Shown here: positions 32,205-42,312 of the stretch, in pieces
Layout of the letters: each line of letters begins with the position of its first letter
Position numbering within the stretch: the first letter of the stretch is position 1
NCBI GenBank assembly: GCA_015039365.1
Contig: WION01000456.1
Coordinates: forward strand, 1-42,312
DNA length: 42,312 nucleotides
DNA from: Amanita rubescens
Lineage: Eukaryota; Basidiomycota; Agaricomycetes; Agaricales; Amanitaceae
Reading direction: 5' to 3'
Notes under the pieces: generated by a model
The model's database searches: none
What the model was told of the DNA's origin: nothing
What the model saw: the letters and a program-made list of their open reading frames with translations, nothing else
Translations under genes and position numbers: made by a program

Positions 32205-34461
32205 ATGCGAAGACGAAACTCAGAGCGTCCGCGACGCAGGTCCTCCTCGGATCCGCTGTCAGTTGCTCTGCTCCCCCCGCTAAACGAGTCGCACACCGCG
32301 CGAGAACTCCGTCTGCGCGCCGAAAGCGAGGCAAGAAAAGTTAGCAATGAGATCGACGAAATGCTCAGGCAGGAGAAATTGGAAAAGAAAAAAACTAGAG
32401 CGGATGTTTATGTGCTGCTCCTTGGCCAGTCTGAATCTGGCAAGAGCACAACGTTGAAGCGTAAGTGATTATTCGTTCGTAAAGCGCCTGAGGAGCGCGT
32501 GTGAGCCTATCTCTCTATCTCTCTACGAGTATGAATGCAGTGGTCCAAAAAATCCCGCAACCATACCGAGTCAGGTGTTGACGCTGAACTGACTATCGTA
32601 CGTCATTGTACAGAATTCCAATTACTTCATAGTCCTGCAACTTTCCACGCTGAAAGAATGGCATGGCGCTCTGTGATCTACATGAATCTGGTTCGCTCTA
32701 TCAGAAAGTATGTATTTTTGGTATTGCGATCCATCTATCATGACATTCAACGTATAACCAGGATCCTGGAAGTGCTTGCAATGGAAAGCGACGTTTTGTT
32801 GGATGAACTTGATGATCTCGAATCAGGGGAGGCCGCATCAGTTATTATTACCTCAAATGGCCGTCCCCCATCGGAAACAAAAGCACCGAGTTTCGATTCG
32901 TATCGACGGCGCCTTGAGCCTTTGGCCGTGCTCGAAGAACAACTAATCCAGCTATTTCATTCTAATATTGAGGCGGAGAGCCCTGCAGACCTCCGTGCTT
33001 CAATAGAATGTCGTCCTGAGAACACGACCACTGATGGTCGCTTTCTGCCAAGGATTGTGATACCCGAACACCCATCCAGGGATCGATCGTCTCCACATAG
33101 CGATACAGGAGAAAAGGGGAGAGAAGTAACCGTTCACACGTCTAGGAATTGGAAGAAGACCTTTTCAATGTCTTTTGTCAACCGCTCGAAAAGTCCGAAA
33201 AGCGAGCACTCGGGGGAAATAGAAGGCTGGTGGGAAGATCCTGATGATCCCGTGCACGTTATCAACGCATGCGCCCCTATCATGCTTGAGCTATGGTATG
33301 ATCCTGCCGTTCGGCAACGAATTAAGGAAGAAGGAATATTCTTAGAAGATACCAGTGGATTGTAAGCCTTCCATCCTCGGAACCTTAGAGAGGTCTGATA
33401 CAGTGTTCTAGCTTCCTAGACGATATTCCGAGAATCACAGCCAAGAAGTACATCCCAACTGATGGTAAGTGTCGAGCGTTCATGTGAACTTTATACTTAT
33501 ATTTAAAAATCCCCAGCGGATGTGCTCAAAGCAAGGTTAAAAACGAGTGGCGTTGTCGAACATACATTCCGCGTCCGAACTCATGGGACCACTGTAATAT
33601 GGAAATTGTATGACGTTGGGGGGTCCCAGCACCAGCGGCAAGCGTGGATTCCGTATTTCGAAGATGGTAAGATCACAGCTTATTCTTGATACCCACTCAC
33701 TGCTAAAATAAAAACAGTGGATGCCATTATTTTTCTCGTACCCATATCCGCATTTGACCAGGTCCGATCTAACACAGTATCTGTCTTTTATGTCGCTAAC
33801 TCTTTCTAACAGGTTCTTGAGGAGGTAATTTGAGTATCACGTCCTTAAGAGAAGTGTCAACTAACCACCATGGTCAAGGATACCCGGACTAACCGTTTAG
33901 ATGATTCGCTACAACTATGGAGGGCCGTTGTATCGAACAAGCTTCTCACCGGAGTTAATTTTGTGCTATTCCTGAATAAATGTGACCTCCTTCAGGTTAA
34001 TCTACTCAACTCATGAGTCAGCTTCCATATTTACCTTTGGATGGCAGGCCAAACTTGCTGCTGGAGTCAAGATCAATCAATACATGCCGTCATATGGGAA
34101 TAGACCTAATGATTACAACACCGTGTCCAAGTGTACGTAGCCCCTGGCAAACTCTGTTTTCCTTTTTTTGATCTCGCGCTTCGTAGATTTTCGGAGTAAA
34201 TTTAGTTCTATACACCAAACTTACTCCCCAAACCGCGAGCGTAATCTATACGGTACGTATATTGCAGTTTGCATTCCTCCAGAATATTAAACGCTCGCTA
34301 TACTAGTACACTTTACATCGGTAACTGATACACGGGTGACAGCTAAAATCATTGCATCCGGTAAGACCTTTGTTCTTTTCTTCGCTGGATACTGAAGATG
34401 TCTCCCTGTAGTACAAGACATTATCGTCAGAATTAATCTCAGTACTATGAAACTCGTTTGA
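32205..34461 (+). CDS. Atypical heterotrimeric G-protein alpha subunit
   Basis: G-alpha switches relay receptor signals. Present are the P-loop GQSESGKST, RLKTSG (switch I with its Arg), DVGGSQHQRQAW (switch II), NKCD (G4) and TSVTDTR (G5-like). In switch II the Gln that positions water in DVGGQ is Ser. The N-terminus (MRRRNSERPRRR) lacks the Gly2 for myristoylation. Between LEVLAMES and WWEDPDD lies an extra segment of roughly 100-130 residues rich in Ser, Arg and charged residues, in the helical domain. Twelve exons sum to 526 residues in frame: 32205-32460, 32614-32707, 32762-33361, 33412-33464, 33517-33666, 33718-33761, 33813-33824, 33879-33995, 34048-34132, 34187-34252, 34307-34360, 34412-34461. 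Exon 7 is only 12 bp and the first intron is 153 bp. Agaricomycetes have expanded sets of such divergent alphas. Confidence 0.9.
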
Positions 34462-34871
34462 AAGGCTTTTGACGCTCGCACGATTGAATAAACAGTGCTA
34501 CATCGCTGTATTTTTATCATCGTTTCGTACTGCAACCTCCCACACTGACTTAATCCCTTTTTATTGCAATCTCCGATCTGTCAATCATCATCTTCGCTCT
34601 GGATCTGTCGACCTGTTAATGCTACACGTATGTTCTATTGGCTGACTGCTATACACTGTGTCTTTTTTTCACCCTGGACTTCTCCATGTCTATTCCCTCG
34701 GTTTAAGTATCATATATCACATAGCATGCACATATCTAATACATATATCCTAAAGTAGAAATTAGCTGTGTGATATATTAGCTGCCAAGCCATGCGATGG
34801 TAGTACTTGATTTGATGTGATTATGTAACTGATTCTCCATCTCTTTTTTTCAGCACCCTGACGGACTCGGT
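34462..34871. other. Intergenic region upstream of RPF2
   Basis: 410 bp with no recognisable gene or RNA. It is pyrimidine-rich and includes the 3' flank of the G-alpha gene and the promoter of RPF2. Confidence 0.5.
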
Positions 34872-36081
34872 ATGTTGCGTACAGTGTAAGTTTTCATTCC
34901 ATGCTTCACTTGAAACGCTGTTCAGTCAGATCCCAGGAAACCAAAAAATGCCCAGTCAAAAAGGGCTATGGAAGCTCGTGCACCCAAAGAGGTCGAGGAC
35001 CCTCGGGTAGCGATCTTTGTGAAGGGGACCCATGTCGGTGAGCTGCTTAACAACACTATGAAGGAATTGGTCAGTGACCACCCACAGTTCCCTCTTTCTC
35101 AACAAACTTACTGAAACCATGCCCGTAGATGGCTTTGAAAAGACCGCACGCAATCTCATTTTCGAAAAAGAATGCAATTCATCCATTCGATCAGGACTCG
35201 AGTTCTCTATCATCCATTGAATTTTGGGGGGGCAAAAATGATGCCTCTCTGTTTCTTTTCGCGCATTCGACCAAGAAACGGCCTCATGGTTTAACGTTTA
35301 TTCGATTATATGATGGGAGAGTGCTCGACATGATTGAAGTTGGTGTAGACAAGTTTATGAGTATAGCGGACTTCCCGGTAAGCTCTAGATGTATTTGCCA
35401 TGTTTAGCGCAACTAATGCAGTAGCAGGGACCGAAAGCGACACCCGGCCACAAACCACTGATGCACTTTGCCTCGGACTTGTTCGATTCACATCCTCGAT
35501 TCATGCAACTCAAATCTATGCTTTTAGATTTTTTCAATGGCGAAGTCGTTGACTCAATATGTCTCCCCGGTATCGAACATGTTATCAGTGTTTCTCTGGG
35601 GCCTACACCTGCTTCGCTGAATACGGCTAGCGACGCTCACAATCAGCTGGACTCAAAACTGGAAGAACTTCCTAAAGTTCACATCCGGACATACATGATC
35701 TCAACGCTTCGTTCTGGGATTAAGACCCCTCAGGTTGAGCTTACACCTATGGGTCCATCCCTTGACCTTTCGTTACGGCGGCATCAGGAAGCAGATACGG
35801 AGATGCTCAAACAGGCTATGAAACGGCCAAAACTGAAGAAGCAGGATGTGGAGAAGGGACTGGGAAAAAAGAAGAAGAATATGGAGGTGGACGAAATGGG
35901 AGATTTGAGGGGTCGTATCCATTTGGGCAAACAGGATCTAAGCAAACTTCAAACGAGGAAGATGAAGGGATTGAAGGTCAGCGTGGACGGGCTAGAAGAG
36001 GAAGAGGAAGAGGAAGAAGGGGACGACGACGAAGAGGACGACGAAGAGGGGCCACCGAGGAAAAAGAACAAGACACGGTAG
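34872..36081 (+). CDS. RPF2: Ribosome production factor 2 (Brix domain)
   Basis: Rpf2 works with Rrs1 to bring the 5S RNP into pre-60S particles. The protein begins MLRTVKPKNAQSKRAMEARA, typical of Rpf2, then shows the Brix domain: VAIFVKGTHVG, KNAIHPFDQ, LFLFAHSTKKRPHGLTFIR and FPGPKATPGHKPLMHFASD. The C-terminus is Lys-rich and then very acidic (a run of Glu and Asp), ending PPRKKNKTR. Four exons (34872-34885, 34937-35069, 35129-35377, 35428-36081) give 349 residues. The first coding exon is only 14 bp; its splice at a GTAAGT donor restores the conserved TVKPKNA. The start is supported by that match. Confidence 0.93.
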
Positions 36082-36163
36082 TTTGTTGCTGTACCAGCTA
36101 GTCGATATTGTGAAATTTTTACTTCGGAATTGTTGTACACGAAAACCATTTTTCCAACCTTTC

Positions 36164-36959
36164 ATGTTACCATTTACTACCACTGTTGCACGTAGCTCTC
36201 GCAGCCTAGACCTGTTCCGGAAAACAGGCGTAAGAGCGATTTCCCGTTCCGCATGTCTCCAAGGACATGTCCGGGTCGTGTCGGCGCGACGCGATTCCGA
36301 TCAACTACCATTTAGGCAAGGTACTGGCAAAATTTCCAGTGTTGGGCTCGCCACTTATTCCTGACTTTAGCTAGGACAATGTCAAGCACTGTGGTAACAG
36401 ATCCCAGCCTTACGACTGTCTCGACCAACGGTGAGCCTGAGTTGCGTTGATTAGGGTTCGCTAACGGTCCCTCCGTTCCTTCCCATACCAACGCGATCAT
36501 ACGCGATCTCCACAAAACCACCTCACTGAATTACTACCTTATACGGTTCTAGCTGCTCCGGCCGCGATTGGACCCTACTCTCAAGCGGTCAAAGCTGGTG
36601 ACCTACTTTTCGCGTCTGGATGTATCCCACTCGACCCAGCCACGGGACAAATCGTAGGGGGCGACATCGAGCCGCAAACTGAGCAGGCACTCAAAAACCT
36701 CAAAGCCGTCGTAGAGGCAGGTGGATCGACCCTAGGCAAAGTTGTCAAGACTACTGTACGTCTAAGCTCCGGGGTCTTTTGTGACTGAAGACTGAAACGA
36801 GCTACATAACAGGTTTTCCTGAAGAATATGAACGACTTCGCCACCGTTAACCGTATTTATGCCAACTTCTTCGGCGATCATAAATGTGCAAGATCAGCTG
36901 TTGAGGTTGCGAGGCTTCCAAGGGATGTGCTTGTAGAGATCGAGTGCATTGCAAGGTAG
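36164..36959 (+). CDS. MMF1: RidA/YjgF family reactive-intermediate deaminase, with mitochondrial leader
   Basis: RidA proteins hydrolyse reactive enamine/imine intermediates released by PLP enzymes. The core starts [20 protein letters not shown], with [32 protein letters not shown] and [20 protein letters not shown], including the conserved catalytic-site Arg. Four exons (36164-36320, 36371-36430, 36553-36755, 36813-36959) give 188 residues. Exon 1 encodes an Arg/Ser-rich, acid-poor leader ([20 protein letters not shown]), typical of mitochondrial import. Splicing 36321-36370 joins it in frame to a second ATG at 36379 that alone would give a cytosolic form. Both the mitochondrial (Mmf1) and cytosolic (Hmf1) kinds could therefore come from one gene. 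Confidence 0.88.
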
Positions 36960-37086
36960 ATTTCGTATTGTTCCACTATGACAGACACTGAGGCTTCCCT
37001 AGGTTGTAGACTAGGAAACGTATACTGATGCCGGCAAGAAGTAATAAATTGAAAGAACGACCCGTTTATTGTACATTTGAAAGACA

Positions 37087-38140
37087 TCACATTTCGTCAA
37101 TGACGTCCTTCAGTTTGGCTTCATCTAGAATTTCGAAACCTTTCTCCTTCGTTACCTGAAAACAAACTGTAAGTGTGCACGCAGACATGGACAAAAGTCT
37201 CCCACCTGTGCAAGTTGGACATTGTGTTGGTCGAGTTTCTCCTCCATGACTTGCTTAAGAACCCGCAGTGTCAATGTTTGCGCTTCTCTTAGCGTCATTT
37301 GCTACGAATAGTCATGCTTACGAATGAGCGAGAGATGGGGATCCCTAACCTTGTACCATTTATCTTGTAGTTCACTCTGTGCAGCCTCCGACCCTGATCC
37401 AATGGCTTTGGCCTCGTATCGCATGAATGTACCCGAGGGGTCCGTATGGAACCTGATGTGCATAATAAGCACACTTGTGTCAGGTCACAGTCGGCTCGCA
37501 CTCACAATTGTGGCCCCAGTTCGTCTATGCCTGCAATCAGTAAGGCGACACCAAACGGTCGACTCATCATTGCTTCCTCGTCGTGCACGCTTTCACCAAA
37601 CCGTAAGGCAAGATCGCAAACTGCTTGTGTAGCGCTCTCGACCTTGATCCGTTCGTCGTACGTGAAGGTATGGTTTTGCGCCGTCACGCGGGCGTGGTCG
37701 ATCATAGTTCTGGCGTCGGCCACCAGGCCAGACATGGCACATCCAAGGTGATTGTCAATTTCCATGATCTTTTCTATTGAGCTTGATTCCAAAAGAGGGG
37801 ATTGAACACGTTTCTCGACACCGAGGACGACACCTTGGGGTGTGCGGATGCCCACAGCCGTAGATCCCAGCTATTAAAACGACACAGATAGATTAGAAGA
37901 GTTCAAAGTTTCGTCATGTTTGACAAAATACCTTGATGGCTTCAATGGCATATTCCACTACAGGACGATGATTATGAGCCACGCAAGAATATGGGATAAG
38001 GCAGTGAGTTGTGCACCTTGGAATAAACGTCCCTCCGGTGAAAAGGTGTTGACACCACGATCTAATGAGAATATTACTTGACAATCGGATGTTATGGAGA
38101 GCTGTTCTGCCGTACCGTACTCTGAACGCGTCAAGAACAT
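37087..38140 (-). CDS. PUP2: 20S proteasome subunit alpha-5
   Basis: Alpha-5 is one of seven alpha-ring subunits that gate the proteasome core. The N-terminus [20 protein letters not shown] continues [20 protein letters not shown], the classic alpha signature, and there is [38 protein letters not shown] fits alpha-5. Seven exons (38116-38140, 38017-38061, 37932-37957, 37506-37870, 37350-37452, 37206-37301, 37087-37155) sum to 242 residues, the normal size. All introns are GT-AG of 48-61 bp. The first exon is 25 bp. The gene ends 127 bp after the RidA stop, tail to tail. Confidence 0.96.
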
Positions 38141-38427
38141 GGCTGGGGGTATTACTAGAGATTGTACACTCGACGCGTACGCCGTGGGAATACGACATTA
38201 CCTTGAAGATCTAATCTTATCAGGCCCCAGTTAACTGCCAGCTGTGATATTAACAGGGCCGACGCTTATCTAGTCAGATATGGCGAGCGTAAAGTATGTA
38301 TGTAGAACTGCTAGTGACCCGTGGCAATTTGCCTTTGTGTCATCCATTGCAAGGGAGTGCTGTGACATTCAAATATTAAACATCGATACCATATCACTTC
38401 TTAGATACGAGTCCCCATTCATCCTTC
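38141..38427. other. Divergent region between alpha-5 and IMPase
   Basis: 287 bp holding both 5' flanks. No specific motif or RNA gene recognised. The short plus-strand ORF 38280-38609 is in another frame and is not supported. Confidence 0.4.
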
Positions 38428-39726
38428 ATGGCCAATCAGCAACTGACACCGGGCGACCTCAAAAGTATTCTAGCATACTCAATCGAGGTTGCGCGCAAGG
38501 CAGGCGCTTTGATTCTTCAGGGTTCCGATGTTATCACCTCTGCATCTGTACAGTCAGGTGTTGGAGAGAAGAAGAATTCAGTAGACCTGGTGACGGAGTA
38601 CGACGTTAAAGTTGAAGAACTGATTAAAAGCGAGTTTAAATCCAAGTACCCAGAGTTTGGATTGTAAGCCGTCCCTCCATAGACCAGCAGAGGTATTCAA
38701 ACAATGGATTGACAGCATTGGAGAGGAATCATATTCTGCGGGTACACGACCTGCTCTGACAGATGCTCCCACATTCTGTGTAGACCCGATAGGTATGTCC
38801 ACGACTTCACTTTTCCGATACACGCCAACTCTTCAATGGACAGATGGAACAACTAACTTTATCCACGGCCTCCCATTTTGCTGCGTATCGATTGGTCTCA
38901 TATACCTGCGTCGACCAGTCTTGGGAGTGGTCTATAATCCGTTCCTTGAACATCTTGTATGTCCTTCTGTCGCCAGGTGTTCAACCCATAATAAAACCAA
39001 CGCTAGTACTTCGGAGTCAAAGGCGGAGGCTCGTACCTGGTGCGCGGCAGCTCCTCCGCCCTGCCTCTGAAACTTCCGCTATCGCTCAAGCCTCTACCTT
39101 CTCTACACGAAGCATTGATCGGTACGCTCTCCATCACTATAAATGCCATTCATCCTGAATTAGTTCCAGCTGTTGAGTGGGGTTCGGACAGGGCCCAAAA
39201 AGCCATGTCCGCAAAGGCATCCTCGTTTTCTCGCCTCGCAGGCAATCCAGAACAGGGAGTTGTCGGCGGAAAGATGGCCCATAGCCTTCGTTCGGTTGGG
39301 AGCGCCGCAATCAACTTCTGCCTGGTAGCACAAGGAGCGCTGGACATATATTGGTGCGTAAGGCGGCCCTCTTGATTGCATTGTGTGTCAATTTATGGGA
39401 ACAGGGAAATCGGTTGCTGGCCATGGGACGTTTGTGCAGGTATCGTTATCGCCGAGGAGGCAGGGGGTATCGTAACTGGTTCGCGTGATGCATTTTTGGA
39501 ATCGACAAAAAATGGCACGTTTGGAGAGGTTACTGAGGCCATTCTCACTGGGAGGAAATACATTGTGGTAAGGGGCATCGCCGATACACCAGTGAGCAAA
39601 ATTGATATCTCTTCCCTATAATTGTTCTGATGCATCTTAATACAGACCGAAGGCGCCCAGAAAGCGCATGAGAGAATTATCAAAGACTTTTACGAGACAG
39701 TTGAGGAAGTAGAGGCTATGTACTAA
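38428..39726 (+). CDS. INM1: Inositol monophosphatase
   Basis: The enzyme removes phosphate from inositol-1-phosphate using magnesium. The metal-binding motifs are present: GEES (motif with the Glu), [12 protein letters not shown] and WPWDVCAG. The N-terminal [16 protein letters not shown] is also typical. Seven exons (38428-38663, 38716-38792, 38844-38956, 39007-39121, 39170-39353, 39405-39591, 39646-39726) give 330 residues in frame; introns are 48-54 bp. The end, [20 protein letters not shown], is a plausible fungal tail. The ATG at 38428 is the first in frame after the upstream non-coding stretch. The protein could also act on related sugar phosphates. Confidence 0.94.
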
Positions 39727-40177
39727 TTAACGTAACAGCCTGATCTAGATGAACGTGATCAAGACGATGGTTCCTTCTGCTGTTTAATTTTACCACAGAC
39801 CGAGAATCAATACTTTTACTCTTGAAAAAGCGTTTGGGATGATGAATGGTCAAGTTCGTCGAACTTGACGCCTGCGAAAATGATCCGTTTTTAGCTATGC
39901 CTTTCAACCATGTCGCGCTAAAAAAAGAAGCTCAACCGTGCACGCGTGCACCATTACACTCTCGCAATAAGCACCAAAGAATGTTCCTTCCTCCTCCCCA
40001 TGAAGACAGATGTCCCCGTGCTCGCGTTCAATCCAAGAATAAGCGATAGTTATTTTTGAAATATCTTGCCCGGCCCAGGCGGTCTAGTGGTCATCTCACC
40101 TGATGCATGTTACAGACACCGGAGAACGAGGAATTGGCCATGTGAGGTGGTTTAGTAACTGTTTCAAGGCCGTATTT
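39727..40177. other. Intergenic region upstream of the hexose transporter
   Basis: No gene is called in these 451 bp. A stretch near 40077-40105 resembles the 5' part of a tRNA, but the T-arm is missing (see rejected items). Confidence 0.5.
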
Positions 40178-42312
40178 ATGCCAGGAGAAGGGAACAGTTA
40201 TTATCGTTCCCGCTCCAAAATCCCTGCTTCCTGGCGGAATGGTAAGAGTAGCTCCAACGAACAGAAAGGCCATTTTTTTCGCCACGTTTATTGCGTTTGG
40301 TGTGTCGTTTGAGTTCATCTTTACGTTACATAATAATAATCACTTTTTGCTGCATACAGGAGGTAAATATTATTGTCAATAAACCCATATTTTGTGAGGG
40401 TTAAACTACATTACGAAGGCACTGCTAATCGCTTCCAGATCAGTTGTAACTTCGGAGACAAGGTTTTCTATTTGGCTATGACATTGGTGTAATCTCCGTA
40501 AGTTCACAGTTATGCGCTCCGTGTTGTGTAATTGGTGGCCTCGGTAGGGATGTTTGATAATGCCCGATTTCATTCGCCGTTTTGGTCAACCAGATGGAAA
40601 TGGTGGTTATGTCTTGACTAGCTCCCGCCAATCCATCATTACTTCCTTACTCTCTGCCGGGTGCGTATCAATATAATACATACCAGGTCAATTTTACAAC
40701 CGTTTTACCAGGACTTTCGTGTAAGCTGGTCACCTCTCTTACGAGAACAATGTAGTTCACATAATAACGATAGAGGTGCGCTGGGTCAGGCTTTCACATC
40801 CGATCGGTTTGGGCGTCGGGGTTCCATCTTCATATGGTCCGCAATATTCACAGTCGGCACCGCAGTTCAGACTGGGACTGCTTATTCTGTTGCGCAAATC
40901 ACCCTAGGTCGTTTCATTGCTGGATTAGGTGTAGGAGCGCTGTCAGGTATGTGTTCATTTGAAATGATGGTCATTTGACTGATAAACCCTTAGCCATCGT
41001 GCCGTTCGTATTGAATGTGAACTTTAAAGCAGCCTATCTCACGTCTTCTAGGCTTTACAATGGCGAAACAGCACCAAAGGCTCTCAGAGGCTCATTATTG
41101 GTTCTCTATCAGCTACAAATCATTATGGGGTTTGTATTTTATTTCTGAATTTATATCAAGATGACTCACGTTACGATTCAGCATATTCCTGAGCTATATA
41201 ATTGACTTGGCAACCCATGCCATTCCAAATTCTGCCTCGTGGAGGGTACCCGTTGGTCTACAAATGGTTTGGGGCCTGATTCTATTGTCAGGCATATTCT
41301 TCATTCCTGAATCACCGTAAGTTTCTGTGCCTGTCGCGAAGTATGTCAATTAATCGATTGAGAGGCTAGTCGACATCTTCTCGGAATAGATAAGCGCAAG
41401 GAAGCAAAGAAAGTCGTCGCAGAACTGAACAGCGTTCCTGAAGACGATGCCCTGGTTGAAGAAATTATTGAGGAGCTGGAGTTTGGTATTCGCGCAGAGA
41501 ATGAGGGCGGAAAGGCAACATGGCTGGAGTGCTTCTCCACGAGAAATAAGCTTTGGAAGAGGACGCTTAACGGGATGATGTTGCAATTCATTCAGCAACT
41601 CAACGGGCAAAATTTCTACTGTAAGTAGGGATATCCTTCCAATTCAGCCCATTTGTGATCGGCTCTACAGATTACTACGGGATACATTCTTTCAGAGCGC
41701 CGGTACTCAGTAAGAAGCATTTCCTTTTTTCTTATTCGAGCACTACACATTGTTAGGCTATCACCCTATGTGATTCAGACCATTCTTGGGGCAGTGTCTG
41801 TTGTCGGGACCGTTCCTGCTCTTGTAAGCTTGCTCTGGAGGTATGACAACTGGTGACGTTGACATACGCATTTAGGTCATAATTGAGACATGGGGGCGCA
41901 GACGCGTCAGTATTGATAGTGGCTGGCTGCGAAAACCGTCTAACCTCGTCGTAGTCGCTGTTAACAGGAGCATTGCTGGAAGCAGCATCGTTCACTCATC
42001 GTGCGTTCGTTTATACACATTAATTATGTCTATAAGTTGATGTTGCTCATAGGCAGGGCTTGTCAGGCATTTACGCTCGCCCCGAGTGGCACGCCCAAAG
42101 ATCAGCTGACCCTCCGAAACAAGCGAGGCGGCGATACATTGATCGCATTTGCCGTCTTGCATGTATTTTCATTTTCAATGTTTTGGGGACCAACGCCGTA
42201 CGTTTCAATGCGGAAGCCGCTGCATTCACTGACTAGTTGACGCTTAGATGGGTATATCTTGGTAAGGGAAATCATATTCATGGTCACCACCAGTTGAATA
42301 TATGTGTAGGCG
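40178..42312 (+). CDS. MFS hexose transporter, 3' end cut by window, with small frame breaks
   Basis: This is a sugar/H+ symporter of the major facilitator superfamily at the plasma membrane. Motifs: FATFIAFGGFLFGYDIGVIS (helix 1), SDRFGRRGS, GRFIAGLGVGALSAIVPLYN, ETAPKALRGSLLVLYQL, PESPRHLL and QFIQQLNGQNFYYYYG, then IIETWGRRR and MFWGPTP. Exons: 40178-40241, 40252-40299, 40463-40497, 40548-40660, 40712-40720, 40774-40946, 40994-41003, 41052-41129, 41182-41316, 41370-41620, 41671-41709, 41757-41823, 41876-41905, 41955-42000, 42053-42197, 42248-42261, and a last one from 42310. Exons of 9 and 10 bp are needed for conserved residues. Frame breaks: GT...AG of only 10 bp at 40242-40251, one base missing in the G run at 41679-41681, and helix 10 scrambled between about 41989 and 42072. 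It may be a decaying copy or carry sequence errors. If the 10-bp gap is real, translation could start at ATG 40239. Confidence 0.82.

Noticed and set aside
33570..33620. Gln after Ser in DVGGSQ taken as a displaced catalytic Gln
   Set aside because: Family alignment puts Ser at the catalytic position; the Gln is one residue later, so a substitute role is speculation.
40077..40160. tRNA-like start (GGCGGTCTAGTGGTCA)
   Set aside because: The A-box-like piece is present, but no B-box (GGTTCRANNCC) or acceptor-stem pairing follows within 120 bp.

Overview
The window looks like nuclear DNA of a filamentous basidiomycete, most likely an Agaricomycete. Genes are packed on both strands, introns are many and mostly 45-60 bp with GT-AG ends, and the gene set is fungal: a long F-box family of basidiomycete type, an atypical G-alpha with a helical-domain insertion, a GH18 chitinase and a hexose transporter with very short exons. 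No species can be named from the sequence alone. Exon coordinates were worked out by hand from splice sites, reading frame and protein-family conservation.

Left part (1-12.4 kb). A repeat-rich, gene-free stretch (1-978) is followed by NOG2 (60S subunit GTPase) and enolase on the plus strand. Then come a TBC-domain Rab-GAP (minus), DPH4 (diphthamide synthesis, with CTG where the ATG should be), mitochondrial ribosomal protein uS15m, and a nine-exon F-box protein (minus). NOG2 and enolase both carry small frame breaks.

Middle part (12.4-25.7 kb). An importin-9/Kap114 gene with 18 introns has one intron starting AT instead of GT. It is followed by an Arg/Ser-rich nuclear-type protein (minus) and a secreted GH18 chitinase. 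Next is the most notable item: a 3,350-bp element (20518-23867) bounded by about 184/194-bp terminal inverted repeats that start CACAG, flanked by a TGT/TGT duplication. It holds one intact ten-exon gene for an AAA-ATPase-like plus PD-(D/E)XK nuclease protein and no recognisable transposase. An F-box/LRR-type protein (minus) follows.

Right part (25.7-42.3 kb). COG8 of the Golgi tethering complex (minus), an unknown multi-pass membrane protein, and a Ser/Thr- and Gly/Asn-rich single-pass membrane protein (minus) are followed by the G-alpha lacking the catalytic Gln. Then come RPF2 (60S/5S RNP assembly), a RidA-family deaminase with an alternatively usable mitochondrial leader, proteasome alpha-5 (minus), inositol monophosphatase, and an MFS hexose transporter cut by the window end and carrying several small indels.

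The genes are mostly unlinked housekeeping functions: ribosome assembly (NOG2, RPF2, uS15m, DPH4 through eEF2), trafficking (TBC, COG8, importin-9), metabolism (enolase, RidA, IMPase, hexose transport) and protein turnover (alpha-5, two F-box proteins). There is no biosynthetic or operon-like cluster. The inverted-repeat nuclease element is the accessory feature most worth follow-up.
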